Positions 1 to 8,806 of a DNA stretch of 64,000 bases are shown here, piece by piece (position 1 is the first letter of the stretch; every line of letters begins with the position of its first letter). The position numbers and the translations under genes were made by a program. The DNA comes from Pelagibacteraceae bacterium AG-414-E02 (GTDB lineage: Bacteria > Pseudomonadota > Alphaproteobacteria > Pelagibacterales > Pelagibacteraceae): contig QCLK01000001.1 of the NCBI GenBank assembly GCA_003214615.1, positions 1 through 64,000 of the forward strand, written 5' to 3'. The notes beneath the pieces are model-generated. The model was not told the DNA's origin. It saw only the letters and a program-made list of their open reading frames with translations, and ran no database searches.

Positions 1-656
1 GATAAAACATGAACGAAATCAGGCTTAATATAATCAAGTAAACGTTGATAATGAGTAATAACTAAAAAAGATTTTTTACCATTTCTTGAAGAATTAACCC
101 CCTTAGCAATTATCTTTAGTGCATCAATATCTAATCCTGAATCAGTTTCATCTAAAATTGAGAAATTTGGATCTAAAATTTTCATTTGTAAAATCTCATT
201 TTTCTTCTTTTCGCCTCCAGAAAATCCAACATTTAATTGTCTAGATAAAATCTTTTCGTCAATTCCTAGTTCCGTAGATTTTGCCTTTACTAATTTTAAA
301 AAAGATATTGAATCTAGCTCTTTTTCTCCATTTGCTTTACGTACTGAATTTAATGATGTTTTTAAAAAGTTGTTTGTATTTACCCCCGGTATTTCTAGAG
401 GATATTGAAATGCTAAAAAAATTCCTTTTTGAGCTCTTTCTTCAACAGCAACCTCTTTTAGGTCTTCTCCTTGAAATTTAAGTTCTCCTGAAATTTCATA
501 ACCTTTTTTACCTGATAAAATATTTGCTAAGGTGCTTTTTCCTGAACCATTAGGACCCATTATTGCGTGAACTTCCCCAGGATTAATAATTAAATTTAAC
601 CCTTTAAGGATTTCTTTATTATTTATTGATGCTTTTAAATCTTTAATTTCCAACAT
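1..656 (-). CDS. sufC: SufC, Fe-S assembly ATPase (3' end off window)
   Basis: ABC-type ATPase of the SufBCD scaffold, which builds Fe-S clusters in the cytoplasm. Translating the minus strand from ATG at 654-656 gives MLEIKDLKA, then Walker A GPNGSGKST, an ABC signature region (VGFSGGEKKK) and Walker B (FSILDETDSGLD), followed by the switch histidine in VITHYQR. These are typical of SufC. The reading frame is still open at base 1, so the C-terminal end lies outside the window. The start overlaps the end of sufE by 14 bases, so this is the fifth gene of the operon read from iscR. sufD and sufS are expected further left but cannot be seen. Confidence 0.95.
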   Translation of the reverse strand, partial: MLEIKDLKASINNKEILKGLNLIINPGEVHAIMGPNGSGKSTLANILSGKKGYEISGELKFQGEDLKEVAVEERAQKGIFLAFQYPLEIPGVNTNNFLKTSLNSVRKANGEKELDSISFLKLVKAKSTELGIDEKILSRQLNVGFSGGEKKKNEILQMKILDPNFSILDETDSGLDIDALKIIAKGVNSSRNGKKSFLVITHYQRLLDYIKPDFVHVL

Positions 657-1056
657 TTTGAACTTTCCTTATCATTATTTCAATCATCTGGTAAAAGCCA
701 GTTTTTCTATTCATTGTTAATAATTCATCCATCTTAATTTTTTTAAAATGTTCTACGGTAATTTTTTTTGCTTCATTCATCGGAGAGGAATTAAAAATAT
801 CCAATAGTATGTATGCATAACCACCGGCTACCATAGCATTACTCCACGCTTTGAATTTGTTATTTTCCATATCAACAAATAAATCAAACTGACAGCGATC
901 TACTTTGTTTTCGCCGGTACACTTCACTTTGCTTAAAGGATCTTCTTGTAACTTTTCTCCTAGTGAAATTAACCATCGATAAACTTCTAAACTATCAATT
1001 GCCTGAAGTGATTCAATATTTCTCCTATATTCATCAAGTTTTTTATCGATAATCAT
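643..1056 (-). CDS. sufE: SufE-like sulfur acceptor protein
   Basis: SufE takes persulfide sulfur from the cysteine desulfurase SufS and passes it to SufBCD. The 137-residue length and the layout fit the family: N-terminal helices, a conserved Cys in KVDRCQF (the sulfur-accepting position), the AWSNAMVAGGYAYILLDIF helix, and a C-terminal MNRKTGFYQMI segment equivalent to the SufE 'SRRNGL' region. It overlaps the upstream VOC gene by 4 bases and sufC by 14, so translation is coupled. The assignment rests on the family pattern and the SUF context. Another Cys (VKCTGENK) lies a few residues upstream of the presumed active one. Confidence 0.85.
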   Translation of the reverse strand: MIIDKKLDEYRRNIESLQAIDSLEVYRWLISLGEKLQEDPLSKVKCTGENKVDRCQFDLFVDMENNKFKAWSNAMVAGGYAYILLDIFNSSPMNEAKKITVEHFKKIKMDELLTMNRKTGFYQMIEIMIRKVQNVGN

Positions 1057-1490
1057 TTTTCTTTTTTAAATAAAGAATCAGGATTTTTCATAGTTTTTAT
1101 TTCCATACAGTTACCATTTGTATCTTCAATAAACATCGTTTCCTGTTCTTTTTCCTCTCCTTTAAATCTTATATACGGTGGGTCTATAAATTTTATTTTT
1201 TTTTGAATTAGTCTTTCTTTTAAATTTTTAAACGTTGTAGCATCTAAATGTACGCCAAAATGTGGAACTGATACATTGCCCATATCAACATTATGACGTT
1301 CGCCATTATTCTTTTTCTTTGGATCAGTTGCGTGTAAAGTTAGTTCATTACCCCAAAAGTTAATGTCTGCCCATGCATCAGGATATTTAAACTCGGCTTT
1401 ACCCCTGCTGCAACCTAATACATCACAATAAAATTTTAATGCTATATCTAAGTTTCCTGCTGGTATTGCTAAATGAAATCTATTTGTCAT
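1053..1490 (-). CDS. VOC (glyoxalase/bleomycin-resistance) family protein
   Basis: A 145-residue single-domain vicinal-oxygen-chelate protein. The paired beta-alpha-beta-beta-beta pattern is visible, with candidate metal-ligand positions: His in RFHLAIP at the N-terminus, His in PHFGVHLD mid-protein, and Glu in NCMEIKT near the C-terminus. The family includes glyoxalase I, ring-cleavage dioxygenases and fosfomycin-resistance enzymes; the substrate cannot be told from sequence. Its place is odd: it lies inside the SUF operon, sharing one base with the sufB stop codon (TAATG) and overlapping sufE by 4 bases. It must therefore be co-expressed with Fe-S assembly genes. A role in repair or stress is only an inference. 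Confidence 0.8.
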   Translation of the reverse strand: MTNRFHLAIPAGNLDIALKFYCDVLGCSRGKAEFKYPDAWADINFWGNELTLHATDPKKKNNGERHNVDMGNVSVPHFGVHLDATTFKNLKERLIQKKIKFIDPPYIRFKGEEKEQETMFIEDTNGNCMEIKTMKNPDSLFKKEK

Positions 1491-2926
1491 TACCCAACAC
1501 TACCTTCTAAACTTATTCCAACTAATTTTTGAGCTTCAACAGCAAATTCCATTGGCAATTGCTGTAATACTTCCTTGCAAAAACCATTGACTATTAAACC
1601 TACGGCTTCTTCTTGGTTAAGACCTCTTTGGTTACAGTAATATAATTGTTCTTCATTTATTTTTGAAGTAGTTGCTTCATGTTCTACTACTGACGAACAA
1701 TTTTTATTTTTAATATAAGGAACTGTGTGAGCTCCACATTTGTTTCCCATCAACAATGAGTCGCATTGTGTATAGTTTCTAGAATTAGTCGCCTTTTTAT
1801 TAATATCGACCAAACCTCTATAAGTATTGTCTGCGTAACCAGCGGAAATTCCTTTTGATATAATTTTGCTCTTTGTATTTTTTCCTATGTGTATCATTTT
1901 AGTACCTGTATCTGCTTTTTGATGATTATTAGTAATTGCTATAGAATAAAACTCACCTACAGAATTATCACCTTGTAAAATACAACTAGGATATTTCCAG
2001 GTAATTGCTGATCCGGTTTCTACTTGTGTCCAAGAAATTTTAGAATTTTTTCCTCTACAAGCACCTCTCTTAGTAACAAAATTATAAATCCCGCCTTTAC
2101 CATTTTCGTCTCCAGGATACCAATTTTGGACTGTAGAATATTTTATTTCAGCATCATCTAAAGCTACTAATTCCACATTTGCAGCATGAAGTTGGTTTTC
2201 ATCACGCATTGGTGCTGTACAACCTTCAAGGTAACTTACGTAGCTTCCTTTATCAGCAATAATTAATGTTCTTTCAAATTGGCCAGTTTCTGATGCATTT
2301 ATTCTAAAATAAGTTGAAAGCTCCATTGGACATCTAATACCTTCGGGGATGTAAACAAAAGAACCATCAGTAAAAACAGCTGAGTTTAATGTAGCAAAAT
2401 AATGATCAGTAATAGGAATTACAGAACCAAGATATTTTTTTACTAAATCTGGATGTTTTTGAATTGCTTCAGATATTGGGCAAAAAATAATTCCTTTTTC
2501 AGTTAATTTATCTTTGAAAGTTGTAGCAACTGAAACCGAGTCAAAAACTGCATCAACTGCTACACCACTAAGTTTTTCTTGTTCTTTAAGAGGAATGCCT
2601 AACTTAGCATATGTCTCCAATAGCTTTGGGTCTACTTCATTAAGACTTTTAGGTTTATTCTTTGCACTTTTTGGGGCAGAGTAATAGTATAAATCTTGAT
2701 AATTAATTTTTGGATACTTAGGTTTTTGCCAATTTGGTTCTTTCATATTTTTAAGTCTGTTAAATGCTTTAAGTCTCCAATCCAACATCCATTTAGGTTC
2801 TTTTTTAATTTTAGATATAAATTTTATAACTTCTTCATTTAAACCTTTTGGTGCTCTTACACTTTCAATATCAGTAGTAAAGCCATACTTGTATTCTTTA
2901 ACTTTTTCTATTTCTTGCTGTTTCAT
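1490..2926 (-). CDS. sufB: SufB, Fe-S cluster scaffold subunit
   Basis: Core scaffold subunit of the SufBCD complex. The length (478 residues) is typical. Recognisable blocks are the N-terminal [11 protein letters not shown], the central [18 protein letters not shown] and [22 protein letters not shown], and the C-terminal beta-helix with [16 protein letters not shown] and [20 protein letters not shown]. The Cys in the YLEGCTAP and EHEATTSK regions match conserved SufB positions. The start overlaps the iscR stop by 4 bases (ATGA). It is the second gene of the IscR-controlled operon. Confidence 0.97.
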   Translation of the reverse strand: MKQQEIEKVKEYKYGFTTDIESVRAPKGLNEEVIKFISKIKKEPKWMLDWRLKAFNRLKNMKEPNWQKPKYPKINYQDLYYYSAPKSAKNKPKSLNEVDPKLLETYAKLGIPLKEQEKLSGVAVDAVFDSVSVATTFKDKLTEKGIIFCPISEAIQKHPDLVKKYLGSVIPITDHYFATLNSAVFTDGSFVYIPEGIRCPMELSTYFRINASETGQFERTLIIADKGSYVSYLEGCTAPMRDENQLHAANVELVALDDAEIKYSTVQNWYPGDENGKGGIYNFVTKRGACRGKNSKISWTQVETGSAITWKYPSCILQGDNSVGEFYSIAITNNHQKADTGTKMIHIGKNTKSKIISKGISAGYADNTYRGLVDINKKATNSRNYTQCDSLLMGNKCGAHTVPYIKNKNCSSVVEHEATTSKINEEQLYYCNQRGLNQEEAVGLIVNGFCKEVLQQLPMEFAVEAQKLVGISLEGSVG

Positions 2927-3363
2927 AAATTTAATTCTTTTTGTTTATCTTTGTTTGCTCTGTAAGTTATGTCTCTTAAAGTATTTTTTTCAAAAAAACT
3001 ATTTATATGATTCTCAAGATCATCCCATAAGTCATGAGTGATGCATTTTATTGATTTTCCATTACATCCTCTTTTGGATTCTTTTTTACATTTAACAGTC
3101 TTTATTTTTTCATCAACAGCGTTAATTATACTGGACAGCTTAATTTCTTCAGGAGCCTTGCTTAGTGTATATCCCCCATTAGGTCCTCGTGAACTAAGAA
3201 CTAGATTATTTTTTTTTAATCTTAAAAAGAGCTGTTCTAAAAAAGAAATTGAAATTCCTTGCCTTAATGATATTTCTGTTAAATTTGTGGGTGTTTTAGC
3301 ATTGTTATTTGCCAAATCAGCCATGGCCATAACTGCATATCTTCCTTTACTAGTTAATTTCAT
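2923..3363 (-). CDS. iscR: IscR-type Rrf2 Fe-S regulator
   Basis: Rrf2-family winged-helix transcription factor of 146 residues that senses Fe-S status. The helix-turn-helix spans about residues 25-60 ([26 protein letters not shown]), followed by the wing [12 protein letters not shown]. Three Cys and one His in the pattern C-x7-C-x6-C-x2-H (within [11 protein letters not shown]...KCITHDLW) correspond to the [2Fe-2S] ligands of E. coli IscR (C92, C98, C104, H107), so it should bind a cluster. It heads the SUF operon and an IscR-like palindrome lies in its promoter, so it probably represses itself and the operon when clusters are plentiful. Confidence 0.93.
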   Translation of the reverse strand: MKLTSKGRYAVMAMADLANNNAKTPTNLTEISLRQGISISFLEQLFLRLKKNNLVLSSRGPNGGYTLSKAPEEIKLSSIINAVDEKIKTVKCKKESKRGCNGKSIKCITHDLWDDLENHINSFFEKNTLRDITYRANKDKQKELNL

Positions 3364-3390
3364 ATCAAATAAGTCCTATTTTATTAACTT

Positions 3391-3423
3391 TATTTATTTA
3401 ATCCTACTAAAATAGTCAAGTAT
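3391..3423 (-). promoter_or_regulatory. SUF operon promoter with IscR-type operator
   Basis: On the minus strand a TTGACT -35 (3414-3419) is separated by 17 bases from a TAAATA -10-like box (3391-3396). The 25 bases at 3399-3423 resemble the E. coli IscR type 1 site as I recall it: the core GACT-N4-5-AGT with flanking ATA and GG positions matches at about 18 of 25 places by hand alignment. The operator covers the -35, as expected for repression. Assignment is by eye only. Confidence 0.55.
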
Positions 3424-3505
3424 AGAAATAATTAAAATAACCACACTCTAATCATGGTATAAAACTAATCATTTTTTTGAAAATAGTTATCATTATTAGT
3501 AAATT

Positions 3506-4162
3506 ATGAAAAACGAGAGCAAAGAAATTTTTATCCCCGGTCCTAGCGGGAGGATACAGGCACAATATTTTAAAAATAAGCAGCAAGGGGCTCCTGTTGC
3601 ACTGGTGCTTCAACCACATCCGCAATATGGAGGAACAATGAATAACAGAATTGTTTTTGAGACTTATAATTGTTTTTTCAAAAATGGATTTTCTGTGATT
3701 AGAATAAATTTTAGGGGCGTAGAAAAAAGTGATGGAATATTTGATAATGGCCAAGGCGAGCTTTCTGATGCTGCCGCAGCTCTAGACTGGATAGAAAGAG
3801 AAAATCCAGGGTATAGCCAGTGTTGGGTTTCTGGTTTTTCTTTTGGCTCATTAATTTGTATGCAATTAATTATGCGAAGACCAGAGGTAAATAAATTTAT
3901 AGCAATTTCACCACAGCCAAATGTTTATGATTTTACTTTTCTTGCTCCCTGTCCGATATCCGGATTAATGGTATATGGAAAAAATGATGAATTAGTATCA
4001 GAAGAAAGTATATTAAGTTTGAAAAAAAAATTTAGTATTCAAAAAAATATTGATGTAAAATTTGATTGTATTGATAAAGCTAATCACTTTTACAAAGGTA
4101 AAGAAAAAGAATTAGCTTCTATTATAGAAAGCTACATAAAGAGCAAAATATCTGTTGCTTAA
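3506..4162 (+). CDS. Alpha/beta hydrolase
   Basis: A 218-residue alpha/beta-hydrolase-fold protein without signal peptide. It carries the HPHP-like oxyanion segment (LQPHPQYGGTMNN), the nucleophile elbow GFSFGS (Ser near residue 113), an acidic residue in YGKNDELV and a C-terminal catalytic His in KANHFYKGKE. This compact family is widespread in alphaproteobacteria and usually annotated simply as alpha/beta hydrolase; the substrate is unknown. It is transcribed away from iscR and converges on anmK, the two coding regions sharing their last 4 bases. Confidence 0.85.
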   Translation: MKNESKEIFIPGPSGRIQAQYFKNKQQGAPVALVLQPHPQYGGTMNNRIVFETYNCFFKNGFSVIRINFRGVEKSDGIFDNGQGELSDAAAALDWIERENPGYSQCWVSGFSFGSLICMQLIMRRPEVNKFIAISPQPNVYDFTFLAPCPISGLMVYGKNDELVSEESILSLKKKFSIQKNIDVKFDCIDKANHFYKGKEKELASIIESYIKSKISVA

Positions 4163-5265
4163 TTTTTAAAAATCAAACCGCCAGTGCACGGTTTACTTAC
4201 TCCAGTGGTTTCAGGAAAAGAGATAGGCTTTCCAAGATAAGATCTAATAGCAAGATAAGCAAAAGCTTGGGACTCTATAAAGTCACCATCAACTTTATAT
4301 TCATCAATTAATTTCATATAAGGATTTTCTTTTTTTAATTTTTCGAATAAAAAATTGTTTTTTCTTCCTCCGCCACATAGAATTATTTCCTTTCTGTGAA
4401 GATTTAATTTTTTAAGGGATGAGATTATTATTTGAGCAGTAAATTCTGTTAATGTAGCAGCCCCATCTTCTAAGGACAAATCTTTAACAAATGAATAATT
4501 AAAATATTTTGTATCAAATGATTGTATTGGACCTTTTGTCAAAATATTTTCTTTCTCGTAAAAATTTTCTAAAAGCTTGTTTAGTATAACCTTATTTATT
4601 TTTCCTGATTTAGCTATTGTTCCATTCTTATCATAATTTTTTTTTGACTTTTCTCTTAACCATCGATCAATCAAACACATGCCGGGACCAATATCAGTTC
4701 CTGACATATCATTATTGTTTAAGATGATAGTTAAATTTACTATCCCCCCTATATTTAAAAACGCAACTTCTTTGATTTTAAATTTTATTTTAAATAATTT
4801 ATGAAATATTGGAGTTAGTGGAGCACCATGCCCTCCATTCTTCAAATCGTTTTGTCTAAAACTACAAATAATTGTTTTATTTGTAAGTTTTGAAAGAAGT
4901 TTTCCATCTCCTAATTGTTTTGAAATTTTTTCTTTAGCATTATGAAAAATAGTTTGCCCATGAAATCCAACAAAATTAATATTTAATTTGGATTTCTTTA
5001 CGATCTTATTAACAACGTCTGCATGAAATCTTGTAATTTCTTTTTCAAGAGGTTGTATTTTTTTCGTTAATTTTACTAAATCTTTTGAATTATTTATTTC
5101 TTCTTTAACTCCATGAATTTTTTCATAAATACTTTGGTTATACTTAAAATATTTGTCTAAAATTACTTCATATTTGATATCGCCATCTGATTGAATAATC
5201 GAAGCATCAACACCATCAGCGGATGTGCCACTCATTAGGCCTAAACTATTATAGAATTTGCTCAT
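4159..5265 (-). CDS. anmK: Anhydro-N-acetylmuramic acid kinase
   Basis: Cytoplasmic enzyme that hydrolyses and phosphorylates 1,6-anhydro-MurNAc to MurNAc-6-phosphate during cell-wall recycling. The N-terminal GLMSGTSADGVDAS is the family hallmark. VGFHGQTIFH, NIGGIVNLTII, GTDIGPGMCLIDRW and ILCGGGRKNNFLFEKL mark the ASKHA ATPase fold, and 368 residues is the usual length. It is divergent from tyrS with 61 bases between the two starts. Its product would link with the PBP1A gene further right only at pathway level; no other recycling genes are in the window. Confidence 0.95.
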   Translation of the reverse strand: MSKFYNSLGLMSGTSADGVDASIIQSDGDIKYEVILDKYFKYNQSIYEKIHGVKEEINNSKDLVKLTKKIQPLEKEITRFHADVVNKIVKKSKLNINFVGFHGQTIFHNAKEKISKQLGDGKLLSKLTNKTIICSFRQNDLKNGGHGAPLTPIFHKLFKIKFKIKEVAFLNIGGIVNLTIILNNNDMSGTDIGPGMCLIDRWLREKSKKNYDKNGTIAKSGKINKVILNKLLENFYEKENILTKGPIQSFDTKYFNYSFVKDLSLEDGAATLTEFTAQIIISSLKKLNLHRKEIILCGGGRKNNFLFEKLKKENPYMKLIDEYKVDGDFIESQAFAYLAIRSYLGKPISFPETTGVSKPCTGGLIFKN

Positions 5266-5326
5266 AAATTATATTTAATTTAAAAGGAATCTTGTATATT
5301 ACAACTTTAAAGAAGCTGAAAAATTC

Positions 5327-6568
5327 ATGCAAGATACATTTCTAACAGAATTTAAAAAAAGAGGTTATTTTAATCAATGTACTGATCAGACGTCTTTGAG
5401 CGATTTAATGTCAAAATCTAAAATCAAGGCCTACATTGGCTTTGATTGCACAGCTCCAAGTCTACACGTTGGTAGTTTAATGCAAATAATGTGTCTTCGC
5501 CTACTTCAAAAATATGGTCATCAACCAATAGTTCTTCTTGGCGGAGGAACAACACTTATAGGCGATCCTTCAGGAAAAGAAGAAACTAGAAAGATTCTTG
5601 ATAAAAATGAAGTTAATAGAAATATTAAAAGTATTGAAAATATATTTAAGATATTTTTAAAATCGAAAAACCCAAAAACCAAACCAATTTTTGTAAACAA
5701 TTATTCATGGTTAGGCAAACTAAACTATATTAATTTTTTAAGAGAAATTGGAAAACATTTTACTATAAATAAAATGCTCACTTTCGACAGTGTTAAATTA
5801 AGATTGGAAAGAGAACAATCTCTTAGTTACATGGAATTTAACTATATGATGCTTCAAGCTTATGATTTTTACGAACTTAATAAAAAACATAAGTGTGTTT
5901 TGCAAATAGGAGGATCTGACCAATGGGGAAACATAGTTAATGGAACTGACCTAATAAAAAGAAAGGATGGTAAACAATCTTATGGTTTAACTACTCCATT
6001 AATAACAATGTCGTCTGGTGCTAAAATGGGAAAAACTGAAAAAGGAGCTATTTGGCTGAATAAAAAAATGTTTTCACCATACAGCTACTGGCAATTCTGG
6101 AGAAATACTGATGATAAAGATGTGATTAACTTTTTAAAATTTTTTACAGATTTAGATGTTGAAAAAATAGATAGTTTAAAAAACGATAGCCAAGACATAA
6201 ACAAACTCAAAATTTTACTTGCTAACGAGGCTACAGCAATGCTCCACGGATCTAAGGCCGCAAAAGATTCTGAATTAACAGCTCTAAAAACTTTTGGAGA
6301 TAAATCCATTGGTAAAAATCTACCTGTTGTAAAAATAAAAAAAAATATAATAACTAATGGCATTAATATATTAGATTTGGTTCTTCATACTAACTTGGCT
6401 AATTCTAAAAGTGAAATTAGACGTATGATTAAAAATAATGGTTTAAAAATTAATAACGAAACAGTAACTGATGAATTAAAAATAATTAATCAAAGCGACT
6501 TCGATTCTGAAAATAATATGAAAGTTTCTCATGGAAAAAAGCAGCATGTAATTATAAAAATTATTTAG
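5327..6568 (+). CDS. tyrS: Tyrosyl-tRNA synthetase
   Basis: Class I aminoacyl-tRNA synthetase of 413 residues. The Rossmann domain shows the HIGH-equivalent (APSLHVGSL), the tyrosine pocket (GGSDQWGNIVNG), and a KMSKS-equivalent that reads KMGKT. The C-terminal about 65 residues form an S4-like RNA-binding domain (LANSKSEIRRMIKNNGLKIN). The start ATG lies in the short divergent gap with anmK. The 3' end overlaps the convergent AsmA-like gene by 8 bases. Confidence 0.97.
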   Translation: MQDTFLTEFKKRGYFNQCTDQTSLSDLMSKSKIKAYIGFDCTAPSLHVGSLMQIMCLRLLQKYGHQPIVLLGGGTTLIGDPSGKEETRKILDKNEVNRNIKSIENIFKIFLKSKNPKTKPIFVNNYSWLGKLNYINFLREIGKHFTINKMLTFDSVKLRLEREQSLSYMEFNYMMLQAYDFYELNKKHKCVLQIGGSDQWGNIVNGTDLIKRKDGKQSYGLTTPLITMSSGAKMGKTEKGAIWLNKKMFSPYSYWQFWRNTDDKDVINFLKFFTDLDVEKIDSLKNDSQDINKLKILLANEATAMLHGSKAAKDSELTALKTFGDKSIGKNLPVVKIKKNIITNGINILDLVLHTNLANSKSEIRRMIKNNGLKINNETVTDELKIINQSDFDSENNMKVSHGKKQHVIIKII

Positions 6569-8798
6569 CTTTTTCCTTATTATTTTTTTTCATTTTTTCA
6601 ATAGCCCGTACGATAAATCTCGGAGTAATTGTTTTAATTGGATTAACAGTAGTTTTTATATCCTTTGGTGGCCCCTTCATTTTAAAGCTTACTCCGACCA
6701 CACCTTCTCCTGTTTTTTTTCCCACTAAAATATCTCCAACAATCGGTATTGAAGCAATTATTGCATTAAGCTTAGTAGCTGGTACTAATGTTCCTCTTAA
6801 ACTAACTACTTTACCTTTATCTACATATCCTTCTAATAAAATTGATACCGCAGGCCCTATGGCTAATGCATCTTCAATATTTAATACATTGCCTTCTGAA
6901 TTTGATTTCATTTCAAATGAATCAAAACGTATACCTTCACCACTAAGAGTATCTGCTATACCTTGTAAAGATGCTAAAGTTAAAAGCTTTGCCAAAGCAG
7001 GAACTTTTGAAACTTTAAAATCTGTAATTGTTAACTTTGAATTTGATATATTTTTTGAAATAATTGATTCATATTCCAGCTTTCCACCTTCAAATCCTTT
7101 CACAAAATCAAAGTTTTTTATAAAAGGTCGAGCACGATCTGATATTACTTGGAGAGTTTTTTTATCTTTATCTACTTGATAAATAGACATTTCAATTATT
7201 TCATTTTTTGAAAAATTTCCTTTCAAACTTAACTTTTCATACGATCCATTATTAATGAAAGCAATCATAGCAAAATTAGAAACATCATCATTTGTTCCTG
7301 TTAAGGTTTTTTCAAAATTTACACTAATATGGCTCTTAAAATTTTTGCCAAAGGTTTTTCTGGCATCTTTTTTATAAAGAGATTTTAGAAGATATTGTGC
7401 ATCAAAAACTTCACCATTAATAATAATTTTTTTAGATTTTGATGCAGAAAAATCATTATTTTTAACTCCATCAGAAAAAGTTTTAACATTAATATTTTTA
7501 AAATCAATTATTTCAAAATTTTTATTTAAAATTAACTTGGCTAATTTAATTTTAGTATTACCCTCTAAAAGTTCTAAATTTTTTATATTGTAATTTTTAT
7601 TTAAATTGAAATTTATATCAAAAAGCAGTTGAGATTTTTTTCCACTATTTTTTTTATAATTCAATCTTGAAATATTAACTTCAGAATTAGTTAAATCTAA
7701 CAAACCATTAATTGCAAAATTTTTTTTCTTATAATCATACTTTTCATTAATTTTAAAATTATCAAATTTTTCTCTTATTTTTATTAAACCTCTTAATTCG
7801 GCAGTTTGGTTGGATTTAGATTTGGTTAGTTTTACAATAATATCTTTAGCTACTAACTTTGGATCGTAATTTGCTAGATATCTCCTTATTATTTTTTTTT
7901 CTTTGGTTTGAAGTTCGAGTGAAGAAATTTTACCTTCTGTTTTATATGATAAATCTTTTATTTTTAATCTCTTGCTTAAATAAAAATTGATATTTGTTTT
8001 CAAATCTACTTTAGTATCAATATCTTTAAATTCAAACTTATTTAGATCAAAAAGAGATAACATTTTTTTAACTTCAAAAGTATTAAGCTTTCCTTTTGTA
8101 TGTAATAAACTTTTTATCTTTGTTTTATCTTTTTCACGTTTTAGATTAATTATAGTCCCTGCCAACTCTAAATCTAACAACGAACCTTTCGTTATTTTAA
8201 TAGCAAAGCCTCCTTCTTCTACTCCTTGGCCATGTTGTATTTCTGTTGTAAAATTTTTGATTGCAAAATCTTTTGTCAAAATAATAGAGGCATCAGAAAC
8301 TTTACCTGAAAATCCATAGTCTTCTCCAATATCACCATTTGGATCAAATGGTATATTGAATTCTCCTTCCAAATTTCCTTTTGCGAACACTTTTTTAAGC
8401 TGTTTATTTATAATTCTAGGAAGAAAAATATTGGTGATTTTAGCCAAATCTTTAATGTCATTTCTTACAAAAGCAACTTCAGCTTTTTTTAATAAAAAAT
8501 CAGAACTAAAAAAAGATTTTAGTGATAAGTATAAATCTAGTTTTGATAAATCGATTGTATTGTTTTTTATTAAAATTTTTGGACTTTGTAGCTTAACAAC
8601 AAGATTAAATTTTTTTGGATTAATATGAATTTTTGTCTCCTGAAAATTTAGTTTTACATGTCTGTTTACTTCATTTGCTTTTCCTTTAATTAAATTATCG
8701 AATTTGTCTGTTTTTATTCCAAAAAAACTTAAATAAAGTATTAAAATAATAGCACTAATTACTATTAAAAAAAAAAATCTTATTAAAAATTTACCCAT
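6561..8798 (-). CDS. AsmA/YhdP-like envelope protein
   Basis: A 745-residue protein with one N-terminal membrane helix (about residues 5-28, FLIRFFFLIVISAIILILYL) and a long, beta-rich periplasmic part. The conserved C-terminal block (about 620-730: LTLASLQGIADTLSGEG..., AIGPAVSILLEGYVDKG, LRGTLVPATKLN, IPIVGDIL) is that of the YhdP/DUF3971 branch of AsmA-like proteins, which are thought to carry phospholipids between the membranes. It lies just upstream of neither LPS nor lipid genes; mrcA-prfB is on the same strand and reads into it after 8 bases, so it may be the last gene of that unit. Confidence 0.75.
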   Translation of the reverse strand: MGKFLIRFFFLIVISAIILILYLSFFGIKTDKFDNLIKGKANEVNRHVKLNFQETKIHINPKKFNLVVKLQSPKILIKNNTIDLSKLDLYLSLKSFFSSDFLLKKAEVAFVRNDIKDLAKITNIFLPRIINKQLKKVFAKGNLEGEFNIPFDPNGDIGEDYGFSGKVSDASIILTKDFAIKNFTTEIQHGQGVEEGGFAIKITKGSLLDLELAGTIINLKREKDKTKIKSLLHTKGKLNTFEVKKMLSLFDLNKFEFKDIDTKVDLKTNINFYLSKRLKIKDLSYKTEGKISSLELQTKEKKIIRRYLANYDPKLVAKDIIVKLTKSKSNQTAELRGLIKIREKFDNFKINEKYDYKKKNFAINGLLDLTNSEVNISRLNYKKNSGKKSQLLFDINFNLNKNYNIKNLELLEGNTKIKLAKLILNKNFEIIDFKNINVKTFSDGVKNNDFSASKSKKIIINGEVFDAQYLLKSLYKKDARKTFGKNFKSHISVNFEKTLTGTNDDVSNFAMIAFINNGSYEKLSLKGNFSKNEIIEMSIYQVDKDKKTLQVISDRARPFIKNFDFVKGFEGGKLEYESIISKNISNSKLTITDFKVSKVPALAKLLTLASLQGIADTLSGEGIRFDSFEMKSNSEGNVLNIEDALAIGPAVSILLEGYVDKGKVVSLRGTLVPATKLNAIIASIPIVGDILVGKKTGEGVVGVSFKMKGPPKDIKTTVNPIKTITPRFIVRAIEKMKKNNKEKAK

Positions 8799-8806
8799 TA
8801 TTTTAT

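Noticed and set aside
281-481. Plus-strand frame of 66 codons at the left edge
   Set aside because: It lies wholly antisense to sufC and is leucine-rich shadow sequence.
3038-3415. Plus-strand frame of 125 codons
   Set aside because: Antisense to iscR, whose motifs are unambiguous; composition is that of a mirror frame.
3452-3754. Minus-strand frame of 100 codons
   Set aside because: Overlaps the start of the alpha/beta hydrolase, which has a full catalytic set.
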